Below are positions 1 through 9,048 of a stretch of DNA of 41,829 nucleotides, one piece after another. This DNA is from Bacteroidota bacterium (GTDB lineage Bacteria; Bacteroidota; Bacteroidia; Chitinophagales; Saprospiraceae): positions 1 to 41,829 of the forward strand of contig JAAEZH010000045.1 in the NCBI GenBank assembly GCA_018222965.1, read 5' to 3'. Positions within the stretch are counted from its first letter, which is position 1. The number at the start of each line of letters is the position of its first letter. The translations under genes were made by a program, and so were the position numbers. The notes below the pieces were generated by a model that worked only from the letters and a program-made list of their open reading frames with translations, was not told the DNA's origin and searched no databases.

Positions 1-2
1 TG

Positions 3-74
3 TAGCCCGTAGGGGAATCGAACCCCTCTTACCAGGATGAAAACCTGGCGTCCTAGCCGATAGACGAACGGGCC
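3..74 (-). tRNA. tRNA-Glu (anticodon UUC)
   Basis: Reading the minus strand from 74 down to 3 gives a full cloverleaf. The acceptor GGCCCGT pairs with ACGGGCT, including a G1-U72 wobble. The anticodon stem CCAGG/CCTGG encloses the loop TTTTCAT, so the anticodon is TTC (Glu). The T-loop is GGTTCGATTCC-like. The 3' CCA is not encoded in full; CA follows the discriminator A. The gene is divergent from gapA. Confidence 0.95.
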
Positions 75-113
75 AAAATTGTAAAAAACATACTCTTTTA
101 TAAAAGAGCGGTG

Positions 114-121
114 CAAATATA
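114..121 (-). promoter_or_regulatory. -7 box for tRNA-Glu
   Basis: On the minus strand this reads TATATTTG, a perfect match to the Bacteroidota -7 element TAnnTTTG, 40 nt before the tRNA-Glu 5' end. I see no convincing -33 TTG at 19-21 nt spacing. A perfect 16-nt palindrome (CTCTTTTATAAAAGAG) at 93-108 lies between box and tRNA. The rest of 122-285 holds no gene that I can see. Confidence 0.5.
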
Positions 122-285
122 TTAACCTACATGAAAATAACACAGACTTGAGCATTTTTTTTTCAACAGCTGCTCTTTTGATGCCACTCTGAGATTTTAT
201 ATTTTCGTGTCCGTGTGCATCATTTGATATTTATTGTTAAATTTACACTAAGATACGCTCCCCTACCAAAATAAGGAGCACTTAT

Positions 286-336
286 ATGAACCTGACTAAA
301 GCATTAAGGGTTCCCATTAAAGAAAAAACAAACTAG
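286..336 (+). CDS. possible 16-residue leader peptide upstream of gapA
   Basis: An ATG at 286 opens a 16-codon frame (MNLTKALRVPIKEKTN) that stops at 336, five bases before the gapA start. It has an AAGGAG Shine-Dalgarno match at 273-278, eight bases upstream, which is rare for this phylum. A near-match to the -7 element (TAAATTTA, 238-245) lies upstream. The composition (Lys-rich, basic) and spacing would allow translational coupling to gapA. A chance ORF is equally possible, since nothing but the SD and the spacing supports it. Confidence 0.3.
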   Translation: MNLTKALRVPIKEKTN

Positions 337-341
337 TACCA

Positions 342-1340
342 ATGGCAAAAAAGATTGCAATTAACGGTTTTGGTCGCATCGGTCGACTCGCATTCCGCAA
401 CCTGATCAACCATAAAGATGTTGAGGTCGTTGCCATTAATGACCTTACAGACAACCATACGCTCGCACACCTGCTGAAATACGACTCTGCTCAGGGTCCT
501 TTCGATGGTACCGTGGAGAGCACGGAAGACAGCCTCGTTGTAAATGGTAAAACCATTCAGGCTTCTTCCGAGCGAAACCCGGAAGCGCTGCCCTGGAAAG
601 AATTGGGTGTAGACCTCGTTCTCGAGTGTACAGGGATTTTCCGGTCCAAAGAAAAAGCAGGTATGCACCTGACTGCCGGAGCTAAAGATGTGTTGATTTC
701 GGCGCCTGCTAAAGGCGGCGATGTACAAACGATCGTATTGGGAGTAAACGACGACGAACTCGATCGTCGTGGAAATGTATTCTCCAATGCATCCTGTACT
801 ACCAACTGTCTGGCACCGGTAGCAAAGATTCTCGACCAGAACTGGGGCGTACGCATTGGATCTATGACGACCGTGCATGCTTACACAGCTGATCAAAACA
901 TTCAGGATGCTCCACACAGTGACCTTCGTCGCGCACGCGCAGCAGCCATGAATATTGTACCAACCAGTACAGGTGCTGCAATTGCTGTATCCAAAGTATA
1001 TCCACCCATCAAAGGCAAACTGAATGCGATTGCTGTACGTGTACCCGTTGTAACCGGATCTATGATCGAGGTGAATGCTATTTTAGAGAAAAAGACCACA
1101 GCGGAGGAAATCAATGCCGTATTCAAAGCCGAATCAGAAGGCAAAATGAAAGGCATTCTACAGTATGCTACCGATCCGCTTGTATCCAGCGACATCGTGC
1201 GCAATCAACACTCTTCCATTTTCGATTCGCTCATGACTGAAGTGAATGACGATATGGTTAAGGTGGTAAGCTGGTACGACAACGAAGCAGGCTATGCGGC
1301 ACGTCTGTCAGATCTGGCTATTATGATCCTCACAAAATAA
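342..1340 (+). CDS. gapA: type I glyceraldehyde-3-phosphate dehydrogenase
   Basis: This is a 332-residue phosphorylating GAPDH, which converts glyceraldehyde 3-phosphate, NAD+ and phosphate to 1,3-bisphosphoglycerate in the cytosol. The N-terminal Rossmann motif is INGFGRIGR (residues 7-15). The acidic residue in AIND (D34) fits NAD rather than NADP use. The catalytic cysteine is C152 in NASCTTNC, and the conserved WYDNEAGYAARL segment is near the C-terminus. The length is standard for the family. The start has no Shine-Dalgarno of its own but follows a short SD-led frame closely. pgk follows 106 bp downstream, so two consecutive steps of lower glycolysis are encoded together. Codon use leans to that of highly expressed genes. 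Confidence 0.97.
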   Translation: MAKKIAINGFGRIGRLAFRNLINHKDVEVVAINDLTDNHTLAHLLKYDSAQGPFDGTVESTEDSLVVNGKTIQASSERNPEALPWKELGVDLVLECTGIFRSKEKAGMHLTAGAKDVLISAPAKGGDVQTIVLGVNDDELDRRGNVFSNASCTTNCLAPVAKILDQNWGVRIGSMTTVHAYTADQNIQDAPHSDLRRARAAAMNIVPTSTGAAIAVSKVYPPIKGKLNAIAVRVPVVTGSMIEVNAILEKKTTAEEINAVFKAESEGKMKGILQYATDPLVSSDIVRNQHSSIFDSLMTEVNDDMVKVVSWYDNEAGYAARLSDLAIMILTK

Positions 1341-1378
1341 AGGAAGCGGCAAGCTTCATGCTTTGTCTGCTGACTTCC

Positions 1379-1386
1379 TATCTTTG
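1379..1386 (+). promoter_or_regulatory. -7 box candidate for pgk
   Basis: TATCTTTG matches TAnnTTTG exactly, 60 nt before the pgk ATG. No good -33 element is visible at the usual spacing. If used, transcription would begin inside or just before the 1386-1423 hairpin, giving pgk a structured leader independent of gapA. Confidence 0.35.
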
Positions 1387-1432
1387 AACCTGTCTGGATG
1401 ATCCAGGATTTCCAGACAGGTTCTTATTTCTT
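1386..1432 (+). terminator. 12-bp perfect hairpin between gapA and pgk
   Basis: GAACCTGTCTGG at 1386-1397 pairs without mismatch with CCAGACAGGTTC at 1412-1423, with a 14-nt loop, followed by TTATTTCTTCT. It reads as an intrinsic terminator or attenuator of gapA transcripts. The T tract is interrupted, so partial read-through into pgk is likely. Confidence 0.65.
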
Positions 1433-1446
1433 CTCAAACTCAAGTC

Positions 1447-2649
1447 ATGGAATTATCTTTCAAAGGCCGAAAGGCACTTGTTCGGGTAGACTTTAATGTT
1501 CCGCTCGACAGCGATTTCAATATTACGGATGATACCCGGATTCAGGCAGCCCTCCCAACCATCCGGAAAATACTGGATGACGGCGGATCTGCTATCCTGA
1601 TGTCCCATCTGGGTCGCCCTCAGAAAAAACGCAAAGATGACGGTAGTATTGACGTAGAGAAATTTACCCTTAAACACCTGGTACCACACCTTTCCAATCT
1701 ATTGGAAACAGAGGTGTTTTTCTCTCCTGAAACAACCGGTACACAAGCATCCGAAATGGCAGGCAAGCTTCAGCCCGGACAAGTTCTTTTGCTGGAAAAT
1801 ACACGCTTTCAGGCCGAAGAGGCTTCCGGAGATGATGCATTTGCCGAAGCGCTTGCAGCGCTGGCTGATTGTTATGTAAATGACGCCTTCGGAACAGCTC
1901 ACAGAGCACATGCCTCTACCACTACCGTAGCCAAATACTTTAAGCCGGAAGATCGCAGTTTTGGTTTTCTGATGGACAAAGAAATAAAGAATGCCAATAA
2001 GGTTCTTCATGATCCGGAAAGACCGCTGGTAGCCATTATCGGGGGCGCCAAAGTATCGGATAAGATCCTCCTGCTGGAACGCCTTATTGAATTTGTAGAT
2101 AAACTCGTCGTTGGTGGCGGAATGGCATATACCTTCATGAAAGCCCAGGGCGGTTCTATCGGCAATTCGCTTTGTGAAGACGACCGGCTTCAACTCGCCG
2201 GAGAACTTCTCAAAAAGGCCAATCAACGAGGCGTAGAACTATTACTCCCACAAGATTCTGTGGTTGCTGATAATTTTGCGGCAGATGCCAATACCAAAGT
2301 ATGCCCTAGCAATGACATCCCGGATGGTTGGATGGGATTGGATATTGGTCCGGAGGCTGTTAAATCCTTTTCAGAAATTATTGAAACAGCTAAGACCATT
2401 CTGTGGAACGGGCCAATGGGAGTGTTTGAAATGGACGCTTTCGCGAATGGCACTCGTGAAGCGGCTAAAGCAGTGGCTTCCTCCACGCGTTCCGGTGCCT
2501 TCTCCCTAATAGGTGGCGGTGATTCAGTAGCCGCAATCAATCAACTCAATCTTGCCGATCAGGTAAGTTATGTTTCTACAGGAGGCGGGGCCATGCTGGA
2601 ATTTCTGGAAGGGAAAGAACTACCAGGTATTCAAGCTATTAAGGGCTAA
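1447..2649 (+). CDS. pgk: phosphoglycerate kinase
   Basis: This is a 400-residue cytosolic enzyme that transfers phosphate from 1,3-bisphosphoglycerate to ADP. Family signatures appear in order: VRVDFNVPL near residue 12, SHLGRP near 54, the AHRAHAS segment near 152, GGAKVSDK near 199, GGGMAYTF near 224, WNGPMGVFE near 320 and the C-terminal GGGDS nucleotide-binding loop. The length is typical. The start fits the family alignment (MELSFKGRKALVRVDFNVPL). It sits directly downstream of gapA and ends before a strong bidirectional terminator that separates it from the convergent polysaccharide block. Confidence 0.97.
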   Translation: MELSFKGRKALVRVDFNVPLDSDFNITDDTRIQAALPTIRKILDDGGSAILMSHLGRPQKKRKDDGSIDVEKFTLKHLVPHLSNLLETEVFFSPETTGTQASEMAGKLQPGQVLLLENTRFQAEEASGDDAFAEALAALADCYVNDAFGTAHRAHASTTTVAKYFKPEDRSFGFLMDKEIKNANKVLHDPERPLVAIIGGAKVSDKILLLERLIEFVDKLVVGGGMAYTFMKAQGGSIGNSLCEDDRLQLAGELLKKANQRGVELLLPQDSVVADNFAADANTKVCPSNDIPDGWMGLDIGPEAVKSFSEIIETAKTILWNGPMGVFEMDAFANGTREAAKAVASSTRSGAFSLIGGGDSVAAINQLNLADQVSYVSTGGGAMLEFLEGKELPGIQAIKG

Positions 2650-2674
2650 CTCATTGATGCATATCTGCTAAAAA

Positions 2675-2710
2675 AAAAGAGGCTGCCTCCATGTGAGACA
2701 GCCTCTTTTC
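2675..2710. terminator. bidirectional terminator between pgk and the SLBB export gene
   Basis: AAAAGAGGCTG (about 2675-2685) pairs with CAGCCTCTTTT (2699-2709) around a 13-nt loop. Runs of A precede and runs of T follow, so it can stop both pgk (+) and the convergent export gene (-). Confidence 0.8.
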
Positions 2711-2728
2711 ATTAGCCTCCTCTCCTAC

Positions 2729-5700
2729 CTACTTATTGACATTTTGTATCAGCAGAATAAGTGACAAAATAGCCGTTGCCTGAGCAATGGAATCTGCCAC
2801 AACAGCTCCCCAGTCAATATCTTCTTTTTCCGATGGCGTCGTCTCATCGACCGGCTCAACCGGTTTCTTACCTACCGTAACTACTGAGCCCTTACGTACT
2901 TTCGGATGTATCAAAAACAATCCAAAGTTTAAGGTCTTTTTCACTTCACCATTCGGATGTTGTACAGTAATCTTGGATGCTTTGCCATCTTCGCCAACAC
3001 CCGCTGCATACTTTCGTACATAGTATCGGGCCCGTTTCCCTTTGTGGTGAGGCACAACAATTTTCCCGGAGGCAATGATCTCATCCTGATACAGTTCGTT
3101 GGCTTTGGTCTCTCCTTCAACCGTTACAAAATCCTTTTTATCCGGAATCGAAATAATATCACCCGGTTTTAGGATATAATCAAAACGAGATCCTTTTTTC
3201 TTCAGGGCGGATTCAAGATCCATAATAATAAATCCTACACCGTCTTCTGATCGAAACAAAGTCGCCCCTTCGGCGAAAGCCTCATCTGTGAGACCTCCAG
3301 CACGCTCAATAAGGCTTGATAGACGCTCATTATCTGAAAGCAAGGGGTGCGTACCCGGATAATTCAATTCCCCTTCCAGCGTAATATTTTCCTGCATTTT
3401 AAACTCAGGTACATTGCGCACAATGATCTGGTCAAAAGGTTGCAACTGGAAAGCAGCTCCATCGCCTCCATTGACTGTTTCCAGATTCTCATCCACTTCC
3501 ACAATGGCTACGACCGTCTGCGTTGGCTGGTTATTTCGGATCAAAACCCGACTCACTTCCACTCGGTTGCGGGCAGCTCCAAGCTTTAGACCACCGGCAA
3601 GAGTGAGCGCATCTTTCAGGGTAAGACTCTCGTTAAACTTGTAGGTACCCGGCTTCCGAACAGAACCACTAACCTGTACTTCTGTCTCATCAATGAAGTC
3701 CGTTTTGGTCAGCACCACGAGTTCATCAAGTGGTTCGAGCATAACATTTTGTGCGGAAGCCGGATTTTCCATAACTTCTGCCAAATCTATCCGGATATAT
3801 TCTGTTTCCTTGGTCTGTAAGTTGGTACGGTATAAATAGGCAACTTCAGCGGCCTCCTGTTTAAGACCCTCCGCAAAATAAATAGCGTCTGTAACCCGAA
3901 GATTTTCATCATAGTCGAATGCTCCCGGTTCCCGTACCGCTCCACTTACCTGAACCAGTGCCTCATCGTAAAATTGCTCATTGGTATAGACAATCAACTG
4001 ATCATTGGGGCGCAGGGCAATGTTATCCAGCGAGCTGCTATCCGCAACAACATTAAAAACATTTACCCGGATATAATCTACATTCTTAGCATTGGCAGGG
4101 TCGGTGCGTTTTAAATAACCAAACTCAGCAGCATTTTGCTCCAGCCCCCCGGACAAAAGCACCATATCCCAAACGGTTACATCAGCATTCGGATCATAGG
4201 GGATTTCAATTGGTTGCCGAACCGCTCCCGTTGTAGACAACTTTGCCTTATCCACGAAAGTGACTTTGGAGAAAATTCGGATTTGATCCTTCGGTTGTAA
4301 TTCGAAATTGGCATCGCTGTTAGGATCTTCCAGGATACTTTCCAAATCAACAGCAAGTAATTCAACCGTCTGATCGGCACTTGTACGAAAAACATATGCG
4401 ATATCTCGCCGGGATTCAACTTCAAGATTGCCCTTGTTTACCAGGTCAATGACACGCATGCCATTGGTGAGTTGGTATTTTCCGGGGAATTCAATTTCCC
4501 CGCTTATCTCTACAAAATTTTCATAGGGCTTCGCAATTTTGCTGATCACAATATTATCTGCTCCTTTGAGCTCAAAATCTGAGCCCTGATCGATTAATTC
4601 ACGAAGATTTACATCGATAATCTGTTGCTGATCATCAGCAATCCGGGTTATTTGTACAGATTTCAGGTAGGCATTATCCTCCAATCCACCAGCCAATTCT
4701 ACCAGGTCAATCAGGTTCTCATCGCTGGTAAGTTCGTACTGCATCGGACGACGCACCGCACCAGAGATCGAAACTACCTTGCGGTTTACAGGAACGTGGA
4801 TATAATCATTCTCCTGCAGATAAAACTGGTTTTCTACCTGTGGATTATTCAGGAACTCGTAAACGTCGAAAATCCGTGGCTCTTCCCCTTCGCGGATCAA
4901 TTTTATTCTCCGCAGGGATCCAATTTCATTTGGCCCGCCGGCAGCAACCAGTGCGTTGAAGATGGTATTAGAGGCCAGGACGTTTACACTTCCGGGATTA
5001 AACACTTCGCCAACAATATTCACGGTAACAACTCTGGCATAGGATACAGCTACCTCAAATTGTCCCGGTCCAAAACTGTAATACTGACCAAAGCGGCTGG
5101 CCAGCAAATCCTGAGCACTCGCCAGTGTAATCCCTTTGAGGTAAATCCGACCCATTCCGGGCGGTTGAATATACCCCTGGCCATTAATTTGAAAATTAAA
5201 ACTGGCCTGAGAAGCACCAAAAACGGAGATTGCTACCTCATCACCAGGCCCCAACACATAACTCGGCGGTGGTTTTACATTCAGTGCATCCACATCCACC
5301 GTTGCTCCTTCTTCTCTAAAAATGCTTTGACCGTAGATATTTGGCGGGGGCAACTCATCTTTGGGCAAATCTGTAAGAGAATCTGCCATACTGGCAACGA
5401 CATCATCTCCACTCATTAGCGTATCTGTAGACGGAGAAGTTGCCTGGGGAGTAGAATCCGAAGCTGCAGACTTTTGCGCCTCGACAGCATCATTTACAGC
5501 ACCTCCAGCTGCATTTCCGGCGGCTTCAGCTGCAGCAGGAGAAGCCCCCGATTGAGCCGCTTTCTCGGCAGTCATTTCGGCAATTACTTCCTCCAAAGCT
5601 GCTTGGACTTCATCTACATCTTCCGGGCCAATAGTTTCTATATCGATCCCTTTATCTTCCAGGCGGGCCATAACTTCCTCTTCATCCAGGCCCAAACTTT

Positions 5701-5794
5701 CAATCTGGTTTTGAAGGGCTTCCGGATCAGTTTGAGCCGATAGCAGGGAAATGCCTCCCAAAACAAGGCAAATGATCAAAAAGAAATTTCTCAT
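2729..5794 (-). CDS. large multi-SLBB polysaccharide export protein
   Basis: This is a 1021-residue protein of the Wza/polysaccharide-export (Poly_export plus SLBB) family, which forms or lines the outer-membrane exit for capsule or exopolysaccharide. A signal peptide (residues 1-20, ending LLSAQ) is followed by an Ala/Asp/Glu-rich low-complexity stretch (about 22-150). The Poly_export domain begins at PPPSYVLGPGDEVAISVFG (about 175-193). After it come repeated units of the form V.VSGAVR.PG.Y........DL...AGGL, the SLBB hallmark; I count about seven or eight from residue 255 to 850. A single hydrophobic helix lies at the extreme C-terminus. Usual Wza proteins have about 380 residues and two or three SLBBs, so this one is greatly expanded. 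It follows the sugar-nucleotide genes on the same strand after 69 bp. Confidence 0.9.
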   Translation of the reverse strand: MRNFFLIICLVLGGISLLSAQTDPEALQNQIESLGLDEEEVMARLEDKGIDIETIGPEDVDEVQAALEEVIAEMTAEKAAQSGASPAAAEAAGNAAGGAVNDAVEAQKSAASDSTPQATSPSTDTLMSGDDVVASMADSLTDLPKDELPPPNIYGQSIFREEGATVDVDALNVKPPPSYVLGPGDEVAISVFGASQASFNFQINGQGYIQPPGMGRIYLKGITLASAQDLLASRFGQYYSFGPGQFEVAVSYARVVTVNIVGEVFNPGSVNVLASNTIFNALVAAGGPNEIGSLRRIKLIREGEEPRIFDVYEFLNNPQVENQFYLQENDYIHVPVNRKVVSISGAVRRPMQYELTSDENLIDLVELAGGLEDNAYLKSVQITRIADDQQQIIDVNLRELIDQGSDFELKGADNIVISKIAKPYENFVEISGEIEFPGKYQLTNGMRVIDLVNKGNLEVESRRDIAYVFRTSADQTVELLAVDLESILEDPNSDANFELQPKDQIRIFSKVTFVDKAKLSTTGAVRQPIEIPYDPNADVTVWDMVLLSGGLEQNAAEFGYLKRTDPANAKNVDYIRVNVFNVVADSSSLDNIALRPNDQLIVYTNEQFYDEALVQVSGAVREPGAFDYDENLRVTDAIYFAEGLKQEAAEVAYLYRTNLQTKETEYIRIDLAEVMENPASAQNVMLEPLDELVVLTKTDFIDETEVQVSGSVRKPGTYKFNESLTLKDALTLAGGLKLGAARNRVEVSRVLIRNNQPTQTVVAIVEVDENLETVNGGDGAAFQLQPFDQIIVRNVPEFKMQENITLEGELNYPGTHPLLSDNERLSSLIERAGGLTDEAFAEGATLFRSEDGVGFIIMDLESALKKKGSRFDYILKPGDIISIPDKKDFVTVEGETKANELYQDEIIASGKIVVPHHKGKRARYYVRKYAAGVGEDGKASKITVQHPNGEVKKTLNFGLFLIHPKVRKGSVVTVGKKPVEPVDETTPSEKEDIDWGAVVADSIAQATAILSLILLIQNVNK

Positions 5795-5863
5795 ACGATC
5801 TTCGGTTTATGTTTGGGATTAGAGTAGATCCTGTCCGTTCTATAGAAGGGCCAAACCATACTC

Positions 5864-6925
5864 TTAGCTTGTCTTTTGTTGGTATTGTTTCTCATAATAT
5901 TGCAAATAAGCACCGGAAGTTACGGCTTCGAGCCAATCGCTGTTTTCCAGGTACCATTTGATGGTTCGCTCCAGCCCTTCCGGGAATTGCAATTTTGGTC
6001 GCCAGTTCAATTCATTAGTCAGCTTGGCAGCGTCTATTGCGTACCGCCTGTCATGGCCCGGACGGTCCCTGACAAAGGTAATTAAGTTGCGGGAACTTCC
6101 TGCTTCCCGGCCAAGCGCGGCATCCATCTGATCGCAAACTAAATAGATCAGATCAATATTTTTCCATTCATTCTCCCCGCCAATATTATATGTCTCTCCA
6201 TTCTTCCCTTTCCGGAAAATCAGATCTATAGCATCGGCATGATCGCCAACCCACAGCCAGTCACGGGTGTTCTTACCATCCCCATATACGGGTAAATTCC
6301 GCTCATGGCGAATGTTATTAATAAAAAGCGGGATCAGCTTCTCCGGAAATTGGAAGGGGCCGTAGTTATTGGAACAGTTGGAGATTACTACGGGAAGCCC
6401 ATAGGTATGATGGTATGCCCGAACAAAATGATCGGAGCTCGCTTTTGAAGCCGAATAAGGACTGCGAGGATCATAAGCCGTTGTTTCTGTAAACAGCCCT
6501 GTTTCTCCTAAAGAACCATAAACCTCATCGGTAGAAACGTGGTAAAAACGAACATCCTGGCGGTCTCCCCAGGCATCCTTAGCCGCGTTGAGGAGCTCAA
6601 CCGTGCCAATAATATTGGTTCGCAGAAAAGCCATCGGATCCGTTATTGACCGGTCTACATGCGACTCAGCAGCCAGGTGGATCACCCCATCCACTTCATA
6701 TTCTTCAAATACTTTTTTCAGGAATTCCGGATCTTCGATCCTGCCTTTTAGAAAGGTGTAATTTGGAGCATCCTCAATATCTTTCAGATTGGCCAGATTG
6801 CCGGCATAGGTAAGTGCATCCAGATTCAAAATATGGGCATCCGGATATTTATTTACAAGCAGTCTAACCAGGTGAGAGCCAATAAAGCCGGCTCCACCGG
6901 TTACCAGTATCGTTTTTCCGTTCAT
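5864..6925 (-). CDS. rfbB: dTDP-glucose 4,6-dehydratase
   Basis: This is a 353-residue extended SDR enzyme that converts dTDP-glucose to dTDP-4-keto-6-deoxyglucose, the first committed step to rhamnose and other deoxysugars. The NAD-binding motif GGAGFIGSH is at residues 10-18. The RmlB-specific T132-D133-E134 triad and the catalytic Y157-SAS-K161 are intact, and NNYGPFQFPEKLIP and the RPGHDRRYAID signature near the C-terminus confirm the subfamily. The length is typical. It is the third gene of a minus-strand run and lies 29 bp after the decarboxylase gene. rfbA, rfbC and rfbD are not in the window. Confidence 0.95.
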   Translation of the reverse strand: MNGKTILVTGGAGFIGSHLVRLLVNKYPDAHILNLDALTYAGNLANLKDIEDAPNYTFLKGRIEDPEFLKKVFEEYEVDGVIHLAAESHVDRSITDPMAFLRTNIIGTVELLNAAKDAWGDRQDVRFYHVSTDEVYGSLGETGLFTETTAYDPRSPYSASKASSDHFVRAYHHTYGLPVVISNCSNNYGPFQFPEKLIPLFINNIRHERNLPVYGDGKNTRDWLWVGDHADAIDLIFRKGKNGETYNIGGENEWKNIDLIYLVCDQMDAALGREAGSSRNLITFVRDRPGHDRRYAIDAAKLTNELNWRPKLQFPEGLERTIKWYLENSDWLEAVTSGAYLQYYEKQYQQKTS

Positions 6926-6954
6926 TTGTTTATCCTTTACATTTTAAGCCGCTT

Positions 6955-7896
6955 TCAGGCACCTACTTTCTCCTGAAAATAAGACAGGGATTTCTTTAAA
7001 CCCTCTTCCCGGCTCACTTTGGGCTCCCATCCCAGTATTTCCCGTGCTTTGCTAATGTCCGGCTGGCGGATTTTAGGATCGTCTACAGGCAAAGGCTTAT
7101 ACACAATCTTCGCTTTGGGATTACCTACTAATTCGATGATTTCTTTGGCAAAATCCAGAATGGATATCTCCCGCGGGTTACCAATATTCACCGGAAGGTG
7201 GTGATCACTATGCAATAAACGATAGATGCCCTCTACCAAATCCTCCATAAAACAAAAAGACCGGGTTTGAGACCCGTCTCCAAACACGGTTAATCCTTCT
7301 CCCCGAATAGCCTGCGAAATAAAAGCCGGCAACACCCGGCCGTCATTGATTCGCATACGAGGCCCAAAGGTGTTAAAGATCCGTACAATACGAGTCTCCA
7401 CGCCGTGAAAGTTGTGGTAAGCCATGGTGATAGCTTCCAAAAATCGCTTGGCTTCATCATATACCCCCCGGGGACCTACCGGATTTACATTCCCCCAGTA
7501 ATCCTCCTTCTGGGGATGTACCAGCGGATCACCATATACTTCCGAAGTCGATGCCACCAGGATACGTGCATTTTTGGCTTTCGCCAAACCCAGTAAATTG
7601 TGTGTACCCAGGGCCCCCACTTTTAAGGTCTGGATCGGCATCTTCAGATAGTCAATCGGACTGGCCGGAGAAGCAAAATGCAGGATGTAATCCAATGTTC
7701 CCGGTACATGCACAAATTTGGAAACATCGTGGTGGTAATATTCAAATTCCTTTAACGGAAACAGATGCTGTATATTATCCAAACTGCCGGTTAGCAGGTT
7801 GTCCATGCCAATAACATGATAACCCTCCCTGATAAAACGATCACACAAATGAGATCCTAAAAATCCGGCAGCACCGGTAATGAGCACTCTTTTCAC
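6955..7896 (-). CDS. UDP-glucuronate decarboxylase (UDP-xylose synthase)
   Basis: This is a 313-residue SDR protein of the UXS family, which makes UDP-xylose from UDP-glucuronate using bound NAD+. It shows [11 protein letters not shown] at residues 7-17, [13 protein letters not shown] with the Ser-Glu pair at 118-119, the catalytic Y146-DEA-K150, and [15 protein letters not shown], which is characteristic of UXS rather than UDP-glucose epimerase. The start is GTG and directly abuts the stop of the upstream aminotransferase gene (TAAGTG), so translation is probably coupled. Its presence implies xylose or a derived sugar in the surface polysaccharide, which is inference. Confidence 0.92.
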   Translation of the reverse strand: MKRVLITGAAGFLGSHLCDRFIREGYHVIGMDNLLTGSLDNIQHLFPLKEFEYYHHDVSKFVHVPGTLDYILHFASPASPIDYLKMPIQTLKVGALGTHNLLGLAKAKNARILVASTSEVYGDPLVHPQKEDYWGNVNPVGPRGVYDEAKRFLEAITMAYHNFHGVETRIVRIFNTFGPRMRINDGRVLPAFISQAIRGEGLTVFGDGSQTRSFCFMEDLVEGIYRLLHSDHHLPVNIGNPREISILDFAKEIIELVGNPKAKIVYKPLPVDDPKIRQPDISKAREILGWEPKVSREEGLKKSLSYFQEKVGA

Positions 7897-9027
7897 TTAA
7901 AGGTTTTTTAGCAAAACTGAAATGATGTAATCCTGAACCTCTGGCGTCAACTCAGAGTGCATGGGCAGCGAAAGCACTTCCCTGGAGAGTTGCTCCGAAA
8001 CCGGAAAATCGCCCTCCTGATATCCATATGCCTGATAAGGAGCATGCAGGTGCAAAGGCTTGGGATAATAGACTCCCGACGGAATTCCGGCCTCACCTAA
8101 AGCGGCACGTACTCCATCCCGATCGGCGCTGGTCAATCGAAGGGTGTATTGATGAAAAACATGCGTGGAGTAATCGGCGGTCTTCGGACAAATCACTCCA
8201 TCCACTCCTTCCAATTTTGAGCTGTAGTATTCGGCAGCCTCCCGCCGGGCCTTGTTATAGGTGTCCAGCTTCCGCAATTTAATATCGAGTACCGCTGCCT
8301 GAAAACTATCCAGGCGGCTGTTTACGCCTATTCTTTCGTATTGATACTGCTGGTTCATTCCGTGATTTACAACCGACCGCATTTTTGTTGCCAGCGACTC
8401 ATCTCGACTGAAAATAGCCCCGGCATCGCCATAAGCTCCCAGGTTCTTCGAAGGAAAAAACGAAGTTGTACCTATATGCCCAATAGTGCCAAGCATCTCT
8501 TGCCGGCCATCCGAAAAGGTATAGGCGGCACCAATTGCCTGCGCATTATCCTCAATAACAAAGAGGTCATTCGCGGAAGCGAATTCCATAATAGGCTCCA
8601 TGGGCGCTGCCTGACCAAATAAATGCACCGGAATAATTACCCGGCTTCGATCGGTCAATACTTCTCCGAGCTTATCAGGATTGAGCACAAATGTATCCGG
8701 ATCAACATCTACAAATACCGGTTTGAGCTGCAACAAGGCAATCACCTCCGCCGTAGCCACAAAAGTGAATGGCGTTGTGATTACTTCATCGCCGGGCTTA
8801 AGATCGAGGGCCATTAAGGCAATCTGAATGGCATCAGTACCATTGGCACAGGGAATCACATGGGCCCCGCCCAGATACTCCGATAAATTGGCTGTAAATC
8901 GTTTTACAACCTGGCCATTTACAAATTGACTGGTATCCAGTATTTCCTGAAAGGCTTCCTGAATTTCGGTATGAATGTGGTCGTACTGAGTTTTCAGATC
9001 GACCATAGGGATTTTTGGAACGGACAT
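7897..9027 (-). CDS. DegT/DnrJ/EryC1/StrS family sugar aminotransferase
   Basis: This is a 376-residue PLP enzyme of the DegT/DnrJ family, which transaminates nucleotide-linked keto sugars for surface glycans. PLP would be held by K194 in SFFPSKNLGAYGD, and upstream come HLFGQAAPM and IEDNAQAIGA, both family hallmarks. The length matches the family. It is the first gene of the minus-strand polysaccharide run; the decarboxylase start codon follows its stop without a gap. The substrate cannot be told from sequence: candidates are a 3-keto or 4-keto sugar such as the product of the nearby RfbB, or a UDP-linked 3-keto uronate. Confidence 0.9.
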   Translation of the reverse strand: MSVPKIPMVDLKTQYDHIHTEIQEAFQEILDTSQFVNGQVVKRFTANLSEYLGGAHVIPCANGTDAIQIALMALDLKPGDEVITTPFTFVATAEVIALLQLKPVFVDVDPDTFVLNPDKLGEVLTDRSRVIIPVHLFGQAAPMEPIMEFASANDLFVIEDNAQAIGAAYTFSDGRQEMLGTIGHIGTTSFFPSKNLGAYGDAGAIFSRDESLATKMRSVVNHGMNQQYQYERIGVNSRLDSFQAAVLDIKLRKLDTYNKARREAAEYYSSKLEGVDGVICPKTADYSTHVFHQYTLRLTSADRDGVRAALGEAGIPSGVYYPKPLHLHAPYQAYGYQEGDFPVSEQLSREVLSLPMHSELTPEVQDYIISVLLKNL

Positions 9028-9048
9028 ATTCTATTTTTCAAACGCTGG

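Noticed and set aside
333-917. 194-codon minus-strand frame over gapA
   Set aside because: It is antisense to a catalytically complete GAPDH gene, and its product looks random (many Cys, Val and Tyr).
4625-5419. 264-codon plus-strand frame inside the SLBB gene
   Set aside because: It is fully antisense to a gene with clear domains, and its translation has no recognisable motif.
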